Assembly (NCBI GenBank): GCA_003252195.1
Contig: QKFK01000010.1
Coordinates: 1-6,176 of the forward strand
Length of the DNA stretch: 6,176 nucleotides
Direction of reading: 5' to 3'
From: Rhodospirillales bacterium
GTDB lineage: Bacteria; Pseudomonadota; Alphaproteobacteria; QKFK01; SZUA-500
The notes below the pieces were generated by a model. That model had not been told where the DNA came from, ran no database searches, and saw only the letters and a program-made list of their open reading frames with translations. A program made the position numbers and the translations under genes. This document shows positions 1-6,176 of this stretch, piece after piece. How positions within the stretch are numbered: the first letter of the stretch is position 1; every line of letters begins with the position of its first letter.

Positions 1-1092
1 CGCCCAGTTAAAGACAAATTATTAAACGGTGCCGTCAGAGCAGCTTATCAAGATTTTCTTGCCAGCAATCGCTACCCATATGTGGCATTGTTTGTAGATA
101 TTGAACCTCGTGATGTGGACGTTAATGTTCACCCTGCTAAAGCGGAGGTTAGGTTTAGAGACGCTGGTAATATTCGTGGCATGATTGTCGGCGGGCTAAA
201 AAACGCCCTAGCCTCTAATGGACACAGAGCCTCAACTACGGTTGGCATTGGCACATTGGGTTCTTTTATTGCTGAAGGTAGCAACCAACAAATATCAAGC
301 AATGCTCCACCTCAAGGCTTCTTTGCCGATAGAAACCGCATATCACAAAGCCAATATGCCAGAGGTTCAGCTCTGCAATCACCGATTAACTTGCAACAAG
401 ATCCCGTTAATTATGACTTTGGGTTAAATGACGTAGCATCTGCTAGAGTGATTGAAGAATACCAAACCTCTACCCCTACTAACTTTGACCAAGAAACTGG
501 CGAAGTTAAAGAAGGCTACCCATTAGGCTTGGCTAAAGCCCAATTGCACAAAACATATATAGTGGCACAAACAGATGATGGCTTAGTGATTGTTGACCAA
601 CATGCTGCCCATGAACGCCTAGTTTATGAGAAAATGAAAAACAACTTAGAACAAGGCTCTGTTAAAAGCCAAATGCTCTTATTGCCTGAGATAATCGAGG
701 TTGAAGATTCCATAGCTGATAAAATGGCAGATAAAGCCGAAGACTTTGCCAAGCTTGGTTTAGTATTAGAAAAATTTGGCAATGGAGCAATTATTGTTAG
801 AGAAACCCCTGCTCTACTTGGGCAGATGGATATTAAAGGCTTGATTAAAAACCTAGCAGATGAGATTGCAGAATGGGGCAAAGATTTTGAGCTCACAGGC
901 AAGCTCCATGATGTATGTGCAACCATGGCATGCCACGGTTCAGTTAGGTCTGGACGCATTCTAAATGTGCAAGAGATGAATGAATTACTCCGTCAAATGG
1001 AAGCAACCCCTCATTCTGGTCAATGCAACCATGGTCGCCCTACTTATGTAAAATTACAGCTCAAAGATATAGAGCGCCTGTTCGGCAGATAA
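1..1092 (+). CDS. mutL: DNA mismatch repair protein MutL, C-terminal part (5' end outside window)
   Basis: MutL couples mismatch recognition by MutS to strand incision and removal. The reading frame is open from base 1, so the gene is cut by the window edge; 363 residues are visible and, against a usual family length near 600, roughly 240-270 are missing, including most of the GHKL ATPase domain. Fragment residues 38-52 (DVDVNVHPAKAEVRF) are the conserved end of the transducer domain, with the lysine that reaches the ATP phosphate in E. coli MutL. Residues ~75-165 are a poorly conserved linker. The C-terminal dimerisation domain starts near LGLAKAQLHKTYI. It carries DQHAAHERLVYE (bases 595-630), an exact match to the DQHA-x2-E-x4-E metal-binding endonuclease motif, plus ACHG, CNHGRP and a terminal FGR, so this MutL should be the nicking type found in bacteria without MutH. 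It converges on trkH. Confidence 0.97.
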   Translation, partial: RPVKDKLLNGAVRAAYQDFLASNRYPYVALFVDIEPRDVDVNVHPAKAEVRFRDAGNIRGMIVGGLKNALASNGHRASTTVGIGTLGSFIAEGSNQQISSNAPPQGFFADRNRISQSQYARGSALQSPINLQQDPVNYDFGLNDVASARVIEEYQTSTPTNFDQETGEVKEGYPLGLAKAQLHKTYIVAQTDDGLVIVDQHAAHERLVYEKMKNNLEQGSVKSQMLLLPEIIEVEDSIADKMADKAEDFAKLGLVLEKFGNGAIIVRETPALLGQMDIKGLIKNLADEIAEWGKDFELTGKLHDVCATMACHGSVRSGRILNVQEMNELLRQMEATPHSGQCNHGRPTYVKLQLKDIERLFGR

Positions 1093-1127
1093 ATCAAACC
1101 AAAATCAAAACCAATCGTTTATAACTG

Positions 1128-1151
1128 ATATTACAAAATATATTACAGTAT
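1128..1151. repeat. Short tandem AT-rich repeat in the mutL/trkH convergent gap
   Basis: Two copies of a 12-base unit lie head to tail: ATATTACAAAAT and ATATTACAGTAT, matching at 10 of 12 positions. The second copy also forms a small inverted repeat with the following TAATAT. The 72-bp gap between the two convergent genes holds no G+C-rich hairpin with a T-run, so no classical terminator was found for either gene. In sequence this AT-rich the repeat may be chance. Confidence 0.35.
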
Positions 1152-1164
1152 AATATGAGGCTGA

Positions 1165-2610
1165 TTATTTTTTCCAAAAGCTTGGAGTGAATATCACTAG
1201 CAATGTAAATAGTTCGAGACGACCTAATAACATAGCAAAAGACAAAATCCATTTTGCGTTATATGGAAGCGGTTTGTATGTACCAGCTGGACCAACTATA
1301 TCTCCCAAACCTGGGCCAGAATTTGCCATAGAAGCAGAAACCGCACTGGCAGAAGATAAGAAATCCACCCCGTTAAAACACAACAAAAGCGTAATAACCG
1401 CAAAACATATAAAATAAAGAGCAATAAAAGCTATAACCGATGATATTTCATCACTAGCAAAAGTTTTTTTGCCAATCTTGGTTGGATAAACACGATTAGG
1501 ATCTTTTGAAATCACAAAGGTTCTTTTTATATAAGCCCCTAAAATTTGCCATCTAAAGATTTTAATAGCACCAGATGTTGAACCCGTACAACCACCAATA
1601 AAGGTTATAACTAAGAACATTCCTATTGAAAAATGCCCCCATAATCCATAATCAGTAGATGCAAATCCGCAATCGGTTAAAATAGATGTTACGTTAAAAG
1701 CAACTTCTCTTAATGCATTGAGAAATGAGACATCATGAACTTTAACTCGGTATAATGTTAAAATAGCGATTATAAAAAACAACACCTTAAAAAAGCTTTT
1801 TATTTGGCTGGTTCTAAATGCATCTATCTTAGATTTTTGAAGCATAGATACATAATATGTTAAGGGCAAAGCACCGCTAATCATGAACACGATTAACACA
1901 AACTCTATTAATGGGCTATTATAATAACCAATAGAAGAATCTTTGGTTGAAAAGCCACCAGTTGCAATAGTTGCTAAAGCATGGTTTAGGGCATCAAATA
2001 AATTCATACCAGATAGATATAAAAACACCATACAAGCAAAATTAAGAGCTAAATAAATAAGAATAATTGAACGTGTTAATATCTTTATCTTTGGTACAAT
2101 TTTTTCTGCGGTTTCAGATGATTCCATCTTAAATATCTGCATACCACCAACACTTAAGAATGGGAACACCGCCACAGCTAACACAATAATACCAACACCA
2201 CCTAAAAAGTTTAAGATTGAGCGCCATAATAATATCCCAGGAGGAGCCGCCTCTAACCCAGTTATAACCGTTGCCCCTGTTGTTGTTAAGCCAGACATAG
2301 CCTCAAAGAAAGCATCCCCATAATTTGTTAAAATACCAGATAAAACAAACGGGATAGCTGCAAAAGCCACAAGCAATAACCAACTTACAGCGGTTAGCAA
2401 AAACCCCTGTTGAACAGTTACTTTTTTAATTTTGCCCTTATTGGACAGATACATTGCCTGCCCGACAAAAATGCATATTGCTGAAGAATATAAAAAGCAA
2501 TGCCAGTCAGTATTTCCAAAAGAAACATCTGCCAAAATAGGAATTATCATACTAATCCCCAAAATGGTTATAAAGTATCCTGATAGCATTAACACTGGCT
2601 GGAATAACAT
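1165..2610 (-). CDS. trkH: Trk-type potassium uptake protein, membrane subunit TrkH
   Basis: Integral inner-membrane K+ transport subunit, normally gated by the cytosolic nucleotide-binding protein TrkA, which is not in this window. At 481 residues it is the full family length (E. coli TrkH is about 483). The four-fold pore repeat is visible, with one glycine-bearing selectivity loop in each: TTTGATV at 109-115, TIATGGFST at 214-222, ILTDCGFAST at 310-319 and NSGPGLG at 430-436. GGCTGSTSG at 339-347 is the conserved segment following the third loop, in the region of the gating loop, and the closing LLGRLELFTLLVIFTP holds the conserved arginine (464) of the last helix. ATG start; the ribosome binding site is weak (only a GAG about 13 bases upstream), but no later start would preserve the first helix. 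A promoter-like sequence lies at 2648-2676. Nothing looks broken, and all four filter glycines are kept. Confidence 0.96.
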   Translation of the reverse strand: MLFQPVLMLSGYFITILGISMIIPILADVSFGNTDWHCFLYSSAICIFVGQAMYLSNKGKIKKVTVQQGFLLTAVSWLLLVAFAAIPFVLSGILTNYGDAFFEAMSGLTTTGATVITGLEAAPPGILLWRSILNFLGGVGIIVLAVAVFPFLSVGGMQIFKMESSETAEKIVPKIKILTRSIILIYLALNFACMVFLYLSGMNLFDALNHALATIATGGFSTKDSSIGYYNSPLIEFVLIVFMISGALPLTYYVSMLQKSKIDAFRTSQIKSFFKVLFFIIAILTLYRVKVHDVSFLNALREVAFNVTSILTDCGFASTDYGLWGHFSIGMFLVITFIGGCTGSTSGAIKIFRWQILGAYIKRTFVISKDPNRVYPTKIGKKTFASDEISSVIAFIALYFICFAVITLLLCFNGVDFLSSASAVSASMANSGPGLGDIVGPAGTYKPLPYNAKWILSFAMLLGRLELFTLLVIFTPSFWKK

Positions 2611-2647
2611 AATTTAATAGCTCGCTTAATCTTAACGTGATGATGAG

Positions 2648-2676
2648 AAAATACTATGAAGGAAATTTCTAGTCAA
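2648..2676 (-). promoter_or_regulatory. Possible sigma-70-type promoter for trkH
   Basis: Read on the - strand, TTGACT (2676-2671, five of six bases of the -35 consensus) is followed by exactly 17 bases and then TATTTT (2653-2648, four of six of the -10 consensus). Initiation would fall near 2641 and leave a leader of about 30 bases before the trkH ATG. It lies just after the stop of the upstream gene. AT-rich DNA produces such matches by chance, so it is a candidate only. Confidence 0.42.
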
Positions 2677-2689
2677 ACCTATATTATAT

Positions 2690-3226
2690 TTATTTTATGT
2701 GATACTCATCTTTCATAAAGGCGACAAGTTTGTCTGTATAATACTTACTAAGCTCAACATCACATATTTTAAGCCACAAACCTCTTTTGCACCAGGCAAC
2801 TCTAATTATTTTATCTATTGAAGCTTTTTGCTCTGGGTATACCTCAACCACATATTTACCCTCATAAATATTTTCTATGCTCAAATTCATCTCTAGCACG
2901 TTAATATCTGGAAAATCACTATGTTTTTTTTCATGAAGAGCCGATAAAAACTTTTCAGAGGCAAGCAAATCCGTAATACTCATTGCCCTTATAATATTGT
3001 TTGACCTACTGTCGTGGAACTCGTTTAGCGTCTCTAAGATAGAATTATAGGTTTCTTGCTTATATGAAACATTATCAATATGTTTAACGATATATTCCAT
3101 ATCGCCATTATCAAATTTATAAAAACTGTAAAGAATATTAGAATATGGAAATGACAAAAACGCTACTAGCAAGAAAGCTAGGAACAGAATGCTCAAATTT
3201 AATACTCTATTTTTCCATATCTGCAT
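2690..3226 (-). CDS. Hypothetical membrane-anchored protein, 178 residues
   Basis: Family not recognised. The protein has a short positive N-terminus (K5, R7), one strongly hydrophobic segment at residues ~8-28 (leucine/phenylalanine/alanine-rich), then about 150 polar residues. The positive-inside rule suggests a single anchor with the C-terminal part in the periplasm; cleavage as a signal peptide is not excluded. The soluble part looks mixed: helical at ~45-100, then alternating polar/hydrophobic strands such as GKYVVEVYP and KIIRVAWCKRGLWLKICDV, with two cysteines (146 and 155) nine apart. Start choice: an in-frame ATG two codons earlier (3232) lies one base from the AGGGAG ribosome binding site, too close to be used, whereas the ATG at 3226 sits 7 bases from GGAG. 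Codon use and length support a real gene. It lies 95 bp after the nuclease-like gene and 79 bp before trkH, on the same strand; that context gives no clear function. Confidence 0.72.
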   Translation of the reverse strand: MQIWKNRVLNLSILFLAFLLVAFLSFPYSNILYSFYKFDNGDMEYIVKHIDNVSYKQETYNSILETLNEFHDSRSNNIIRAMSITDLLASEKFLSALHEKKHSDFPDINVLEMNLSIENIYEGKYVVEVYPEQKASIDKIIRVAWCKRGLWLKICDVELSKYYTDKLVAFMKDEYHIK

Positions 3227-3233
3227 GGGCATA

Positions 3234-3239
3234 CTCCCT
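3234..3239 (-). promoter_or_regulatory. Ribosome binding site that decides the start of the 178-residue gene
   Basis: AGGGAG on the - strand. Its GGAG is separated by one base from the ATG at 3232 and by seven bases from the in-frame ATG at 3226. Only the second has workable spacing, so the protein should begin MQIWKN. Confidence 0.6.
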
Positions 3240-3247
3240 ATTATCTA

Positions 3248-3276
3248 ATAATAACAAAGAGATAGAAATGTATAAA
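3248..3276 (-). promoter_or_regulatory. Possible promoter for the 178-residue gene
   Basis: On the - strand TTTATA (3276-3271, four of six -35 bases), a 17-base spacer and TATTAT (3253-3248, five of six -10 bases). Transcription would begin near 3241, giving a leader of about 15 bases that just includes the AGGGAG ribosome binding site. The surrounding gap is very AT-rich, so a chance match is quite possible. Confidence 0.33.
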
Positions 3277-3321
3277 CATATCATTATGTGTAGAAACTAA
3301 CCTTTAGTATTAGTTTTTAGA

Positions 3322-4380
3322 TCACAAATCCGCAACTTGACTAACCAGATTAGCCTGAACAAGAGTTTTATTTATATTAATGATACCAGCAGAGCATATT
3401 CCCGCTGGAATATTATCTTCTGTTAAACCCATGATTTTACAACTCACAATAGAATTGCCAATTAATTGCGAAGAAAAGTTTCTGGCCTTTTCTCTTTCAT
3501 CAACATTACTGCTCGCAACTATACCATATAGATATATTGGACTTTCAGAAATTTTAATAAATTCTGGGCTTAAAACCTTAGCAAACCCTTCTAGTATCAT
3601 AGGAGGGTTATAGTTTTCTTTAATTGCAAAACTAAATTCACTTTTGCCTTGAATATCATTCATAGTTATTTTTGGTTCAAATTTCTCTGGCTTTACAGGT
3701 GCAGAAACAGGTTTTTCAATTTCTTTTAATTGCAAATTAGAAGTGTCGGCTATTTCTATTTTAATAGGCGCTGGCATTTGCACACTCGCCACTTGTTTTT
3801 CTTCGCCATTAGGCAATGCATATATATTGCTTTTAGCTACAGATTTCTTAAACACCTCTTGCATATGCTCTTTCTGAATTTCTGCCTGTGTTTTTTGCTC
3901 TATAGCACCGTGTTCTAGACCATTCATGCCTTCATATTGAGAGATATCACTCTTACTAATATTAAGCCCGCCAGTGTTTTCAAGCTCTTTTAGCTCAACA
4001 CCGCCAGCCATATCGCTCATCATATTGTTTATATTACTTTCGCGAGTTTTTGCCGTTTGAATCTCTTTTAGTTTTTGAGGAGCAGAAATAACCGCATTAG
4101 TAACTTTACTCATCTGGTCTACCAAAGGCCCAGTATGTTTTTTCATAGAATTGCCATAATTAGAAAAAACAGATAAAACTGGAGAAGCTTTTTCTTTATA
4201 CCAGCCCAGCATCTCAGGTGGTTTAACACCTAATGCATATGGCACACCAATAAGAACCAACAGCAAGAAAAGCCCAACAACAGGCTTTCTAACTGGAAAA
4301 GCGATTAATTTTATAATTGCAAAAATGAGTCTTAAAAAGGTCATTAAAACACTAGGACTATACGTATCTTTTTTTGCCAA
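3322..4380 (-). CDS. Membrane-anchored protein with degenerate SNase (thermonuclease)-like domain
   Basis: The 352-residue protein has a cationic N-terminus, a hydrophobic stretch at 11-29 interrupted by R17 and K24, and a clean membrane segment at 33-51 after VRK. This favours a single crossing with the bulk in the periplasm. Residues ~56-260 are a polar linker rich in K, E, Q, N and S. Residues ~263-348 resemble the staphylococcal-nuclease fold: EGFAKVLSPEFIKI corresponds to the first strands, IYLYGIVASS to the RLxGIDAPE strand, REKARNFSSQLIGNSIVSC to the helix and next strand, and IININKTLVQANLV to the final helix. C314 and C329 fall where secreted alphaproteobacterial thermonucleases have a cysteine pair. 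The catalytic residues are gone: the DGD site reads SPE, the first arginine is Y283, the D-x-P-E group is VASS, and no second arginine is present. I infer a non-catalytic domain with a binding or structural role. The SNase match is by eye. Start is TTG. The gene lies 73 bp after metG. Confidence 0.8.
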   Translation of the reverse strand: MAKKDTYSPSVLMTFLRLIFAIIKLIAFPVRKPVVGLFLLLVLIGVPYALGVKPPEMLGWYKEKASPVLSVFSNYGNSMKKHTGPLVDQMSKVTNAVISAPQKLKEIQTAKTRESNINNMMSDMAGGVELKELENTGGLNISKSDISQYEGMNGLEHGAIEQKTQAEIQKEHMQEVFKKSVAKSNIYALPNGEEKQVASVQMPAPIKIEIADTSNLQLKEIEKPVSAPVKPEKFEPKITMNDIQGKSEFSFAIKENYNPPMILEGFAKVLSPEFIKISESPIYLYGIVASSNVDEREKARNFSSQLIGNSIVSCKIMGLTEDNIPAGICSAGIININKTLVQANLVSQVADL

Positions 4381-4387
4381 AACAGCT

Positions 4388-4391
4388 CTCC
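4388..4391 (-). promoter_or_regulatory. Ribosome binding site supporting a TTG start
   Basis: GGAG (within GCGGAGAG) on the - strand lies exactly seven bases before TTG at 4380-4378, which opens the frame MAKKDTYS. The next in-frame ATG is codon 13, inside the first hydrophobic stretch and without a comparable site, so TTG is the better start. Confidence 0.65.
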
Positions 4392-4414
4392 GCTCAAAAA
4401 AGTAGTTTGGTTTA

Positions 4415-4439
4415 TAGCGCCACCACCTTGGTAGCGCTA
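4415..4439 (-). other. Stem-loop between metG and the nuclease-like gene
   Basis: As - strand RNA, TAGCGCTACC pairs with GGTGGCGCTA over ten base pairs, nine Watson-Crick and one G-U, around a five-base AAGGT loop; two further weak pairs may extend it. On the + strand the G-U becomes a C-A mismatch, so the structure suits transcripts of metG. The T-run that would make a classical terminator (six T, 4401-4396) starts 13 bases beyond the stem, too far for normal intrinsic termination. It may be a partial terminator, a processing site or a 3' stabiliser that lowers expression of the next gene relative to metG. Confidence 0.55.
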
Positions 4440-4453
4440 CATTTTATTAATAG

Positions 4454-6148
4454 TTACTCTTCGCCACCATAGGTTTGAATCAAAGTATCAATTCTATCTT
4501 GTTCAATTTTTTCAAACAACAATTCTGGTGAATTGAACTTGTGTCCAGCTTTAAGAGTTTTCAGCTCTTCTACGATTGATTTTTCAAACCATTTAGGTTG
4601 CTCAGAAGCATCTAGATTTAACAACTCAAACATTTTAGCAGAAGCATCTGGAATAATTGACCATGAAGCAATTGCCAAAACTCTGATTAAGTTGATTGCA
4701 ACTCTTAAAATTGCTGAAGCTCTAGCAACATCAGTTTTGATAACCGACCATGGCTCTGCTACGGTTAAGAAATTATTTCCTTCTACCCAAATAGCACGAA
4801 GTTCATTCATAGCTTTGCGGAACTCCATTTCTTCCATATATTTTTTATAATTAGCTAAATATGTTTCCAAATTAGCATACAAAGCTTTTTCTGCCTCGCC
4901 TTCCTCACCACCTTCTGGAACAAATGCGCCAATCTTAGATTCTGTCATTTTGAGCACACGGTTTACATAGTTACCCAAAATACCGTTCAAATCTTTATTA
5001 ATCATGGCAGCAAAACCACTGAAAGTGAAGCTTGAGTCATTAGTCTCTGGTGCATTTGCCATTAACCAATAACGCCAATAATCAGCAGAAAATTCTTTTA
5101 ATGCTTGATCTGTAAACACACCACGTTTTTGTGATGTTGAAAATTTACCGCCGTAGAATGTAAGCCAGTTAAAGCCCTTGATATAATCAACGTTTTTCCA
5201 GCCATCATTTGCACCTAATATAGTTGCAGGGAACATAATTGTATGGAACGGAATGTTATCTTTAGCCATAAACTGAACATATTTAACATCATTACCTTCA
5301 GTCCACCAAGACTTCCAATCTCTACTTTCTGGCGCTTCATCTGCCCATTCTTTGGTTGCAGAAATATATCCAATTGGAGCATCAAACCATACATAGAAAA
5401 CTTTACCTTCTAAACCTTCAAAAGGAACAGGCACACCCCATTTTAAGTCACGGGTAATACAACGTTCTTTCAAACCTTCTTTAAGCCATTTATTGGCAAT
5501 ACCAGTTACCACCCCTGGCCAATCATATTTGGTATCGAGCCATGTTTTAACTGTTTCTTCTAACTCTGGCAATTTTAAGAAGAGATGATTGCTTTCTCTA
5601 ATTTCTAAGTTAGTGCTACCAGAAACAGATGAACGTGGGTTGATTAGTTCTGCTGGATCCAGAAGTTTAGTACATTGTTCACATTGATCGCCCCTAGCCG
5701 ATTCGTAGCCACAATAAGGACATGTGCCAGTTACGTAACGGTCTGGCAAAAAGCGCCCATCATCAACAGAGTAAACTTGTTTAATTTCTCTTGTTTCAAT
5801 ATGTCCATTATCTAAAAGCTTTTTTGCAAAATATTGAGTTAGCTCGGTATTTTGCACAGATGATGTACGACCAAAATAGTCAAAAGACATTTTGTATTCT
5901 TCATAGATACCTTTTTGAAGCTCGTGTTTTTCAGCACAGAATTGTTCTACGGGCTTATTTTCCTCTAACGCTCCAAGTTCAGCTGGAGTACCATGTTCAT
6001 CGGTTGCACAAATATAAAGAACTTCATTGCCAGTTTGGCGCATGAATCTAGCATAGACATCAGCTGGCAACATTGAGCCAACTAAATTCCCCAAGTGTTT
6101 AACTCCGTTAATATATGGTAATGCACTGGTTACTAGAATTTTTGCCAT
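4454..6148 (-). CDS. metG: Methionyl-tRNA synthetase (methionine--tRNA ligase)
   Basis: Cytosolic class I aminoacyl-tRNA synthetase that charges tRNA-Met, both initiator and elongator, with methionine using ATP. The 564 residues run from a Rossmann catalytic domain with PYINGVKHLGN at 11-21 (the HIGH signature as HLGN) to a connective domain with a zinc knuckle of four cysteines (143, 146, 156, 159). The KMSKS loop reads KFSTS at 335-339 and is followed by QKRGVF. The helical anticodon-binding domain has N393, R397 and W467, which appear to match the E. coli anticodon-reading residues N391, R395 and W461. The C-terminal tRNA-binding (EMAP/Trbp111-like) domain of E. coli MetG is absent, which accounts for the length below E. 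coli's 677. The ATG start has AAGGAC upstream with nine bases of spacing. The gene is complete, and only 28 bases upstream of it are in the window, so its promoter cannot be judged. Confidence 0.98.
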   Translation of the reverse strand: MAKILVTSALPYINGVKHLGNLVGSMLPADVYARFMRQTGNEVLYICATDEHGTPAELGALEENKPVEQFCAEKHELQKGIYEEYKMSFDYFGRTSSVQNTELTQYFAKKLLDNGHIETREIKQVYSVDDGRFLPDRYVTGTCPYCGYESARGDQCEQCTKLLDPAELINPRSSVSGSTNLEIRESNHLFLKLPELEETVKTWLDTKYDWPGVVTGIANKWLKEGLKERCITRDLKWGVPVPFEGLEGKVFYVWFDAPIGYISATKEWADEAPESRDWKSWWTEGNDVKYVQFMAKDNIPFHTIMFPATILGANDGWKNVDYIKGFNWLTFYGGKFSTSQKRGVFTDQALKEFSADYWRYWLMANAPETNDSSFTFSGFAAMINKDLNGILGNYVNRVLKMTESKIGAFVPEGGEEGEAEKALYANLETYLANYKKYMEEMEFRKAMNELRAIWVEGNNFLTVAEPWSVIKTDVARASAILRVAINLIRVLAIASWSIIPDASAKMFELLNLDASEQPKWFEKSIVEELKTLKAGHKFNSPELLFEKIEQDRIDTLIQTYGGEE

Positions 6149-6156
6149 GTTAGTTT

Positions 6157-6162
6157 GTCCTT
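6157..6162 (-). promoter_or_regulatory. metG ribosome binding site
   Basis: AAGGAC on the - strand, with AGGA nine bases before the metG ATG. It also lies right behind an out-of-frame ATG at 6165 that opens a ten-codon frame (stop at 6135-6133) overlapping the metG start. That upstream frame has no visible ribosome binding site of its own inside the window. Confidence 0.55.
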
Positions 6163-6176
6163 CATAATAATTATCA

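Noticed and set aside
624..959. 111-codon open frame on the - strand inside mutL
   Set aside because: It lies opposite a strongly conserved MutL C-terminal domain, has no credible ribosome binding site or recognisable protein, and is best explained as a shadow.
2683..2688. Perfect TATAAT on the - strand just after the small unknown gene
   Set aside because: No acceptable -35 lies 16-18 bases upstream and the region is almost pure A/T; the TTGACT-based candidate for trkH is better.
3294..3316. Inverted repeat AAACTAA / TTAGTTT just after the nuclease-like gene, considered as a terminator
   Set aside because: It has only seven mostly A-T pairs around a nine-base loop, with no T-run following in the - direction; too weak to call.
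4533..4850. 105-codon + strand open frame opposite metG
   Set aside because: It overlaps the conserved anticodon-binding region of metG, its translation resembles no family, and it is a shadow frame.
6133..6165. Ten-codon upstream frame overlapping the metG start, considered as a regulatory leader peptide
   Set aside because: It contains no run of methionine codons, has no visible ribosome binding site of its own and is expected by chance; the T-box or SAM-type leader that would be of interest cannot be seen in the 28 bases available.
1..6176. Search for a defence island, mobile element, CRISPR or toxin-antitoxin pair
   Set aside because: All large frames are housekeeping or envelope genes, with no integrase, transposase, terminal repeats or regularly spaced repeats.

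Overview
The window is a stretch of chromosome from an AT-rich alphaproteobacterium. This placement rests on protein character. The methionyl-tRNA synthetase is the zinc-knuckle type with a KFSTSQKRG signature loop that I associate with alphaproteobacteria. The MutL C-terminus reads CNHGRPTYV...ERLFGR, and TrkH is of the ordinary proteobacterial type. The genus cannot be given from the sequence. No transposase, integrase, tRNA, rRNA, CRISPR array or phage gene was seen, and base use looks even throughout, so this reads as core chromosome and not an island.

Layout: the 3' part of mutL enters from the left edge on the + strand (1-1092) and converges on four genes on the - strand. In their own direction of transcription these are metG (6148 to 4454), a membrane-anchored protein with a degenerate staphylococcal-nuclease-like domain (4380 to 3322), a small membrane-anchored protein of unknown function (3226 to 2690), and trkH (2610 to 1165). 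Gaps are short (72-95 bp) and no stretch above 300 bp lacks a gene. The metG/nuclease-like gap holds a good stem-loop and the nuclease-like gene starts with TTG behind a strong ribosome binding site. Promoter-like sequences with 17-bp spacers lie ahead of the small unknown gene and ahead of trkH, so the four - strand genes may be read as two or three units and not one operon.

The genes do not form an obvious single pathway: mismatch repair (MutL), potassium uptake (TrkH), tRNA charging (MetG) and two envelope proteins of unknown role. The most interesting item is the nuclease-like protein. Its C-terminal domain keeps the outline of a thermonuclease/SNase fold, including a cysteine pair, but has lost essentially all catalytic residues, and it sits behind a membrane segment and a long linker. 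It is therefore probably a non-enzymatic periplasmic protein. No convincing new defence or mobile system is present.
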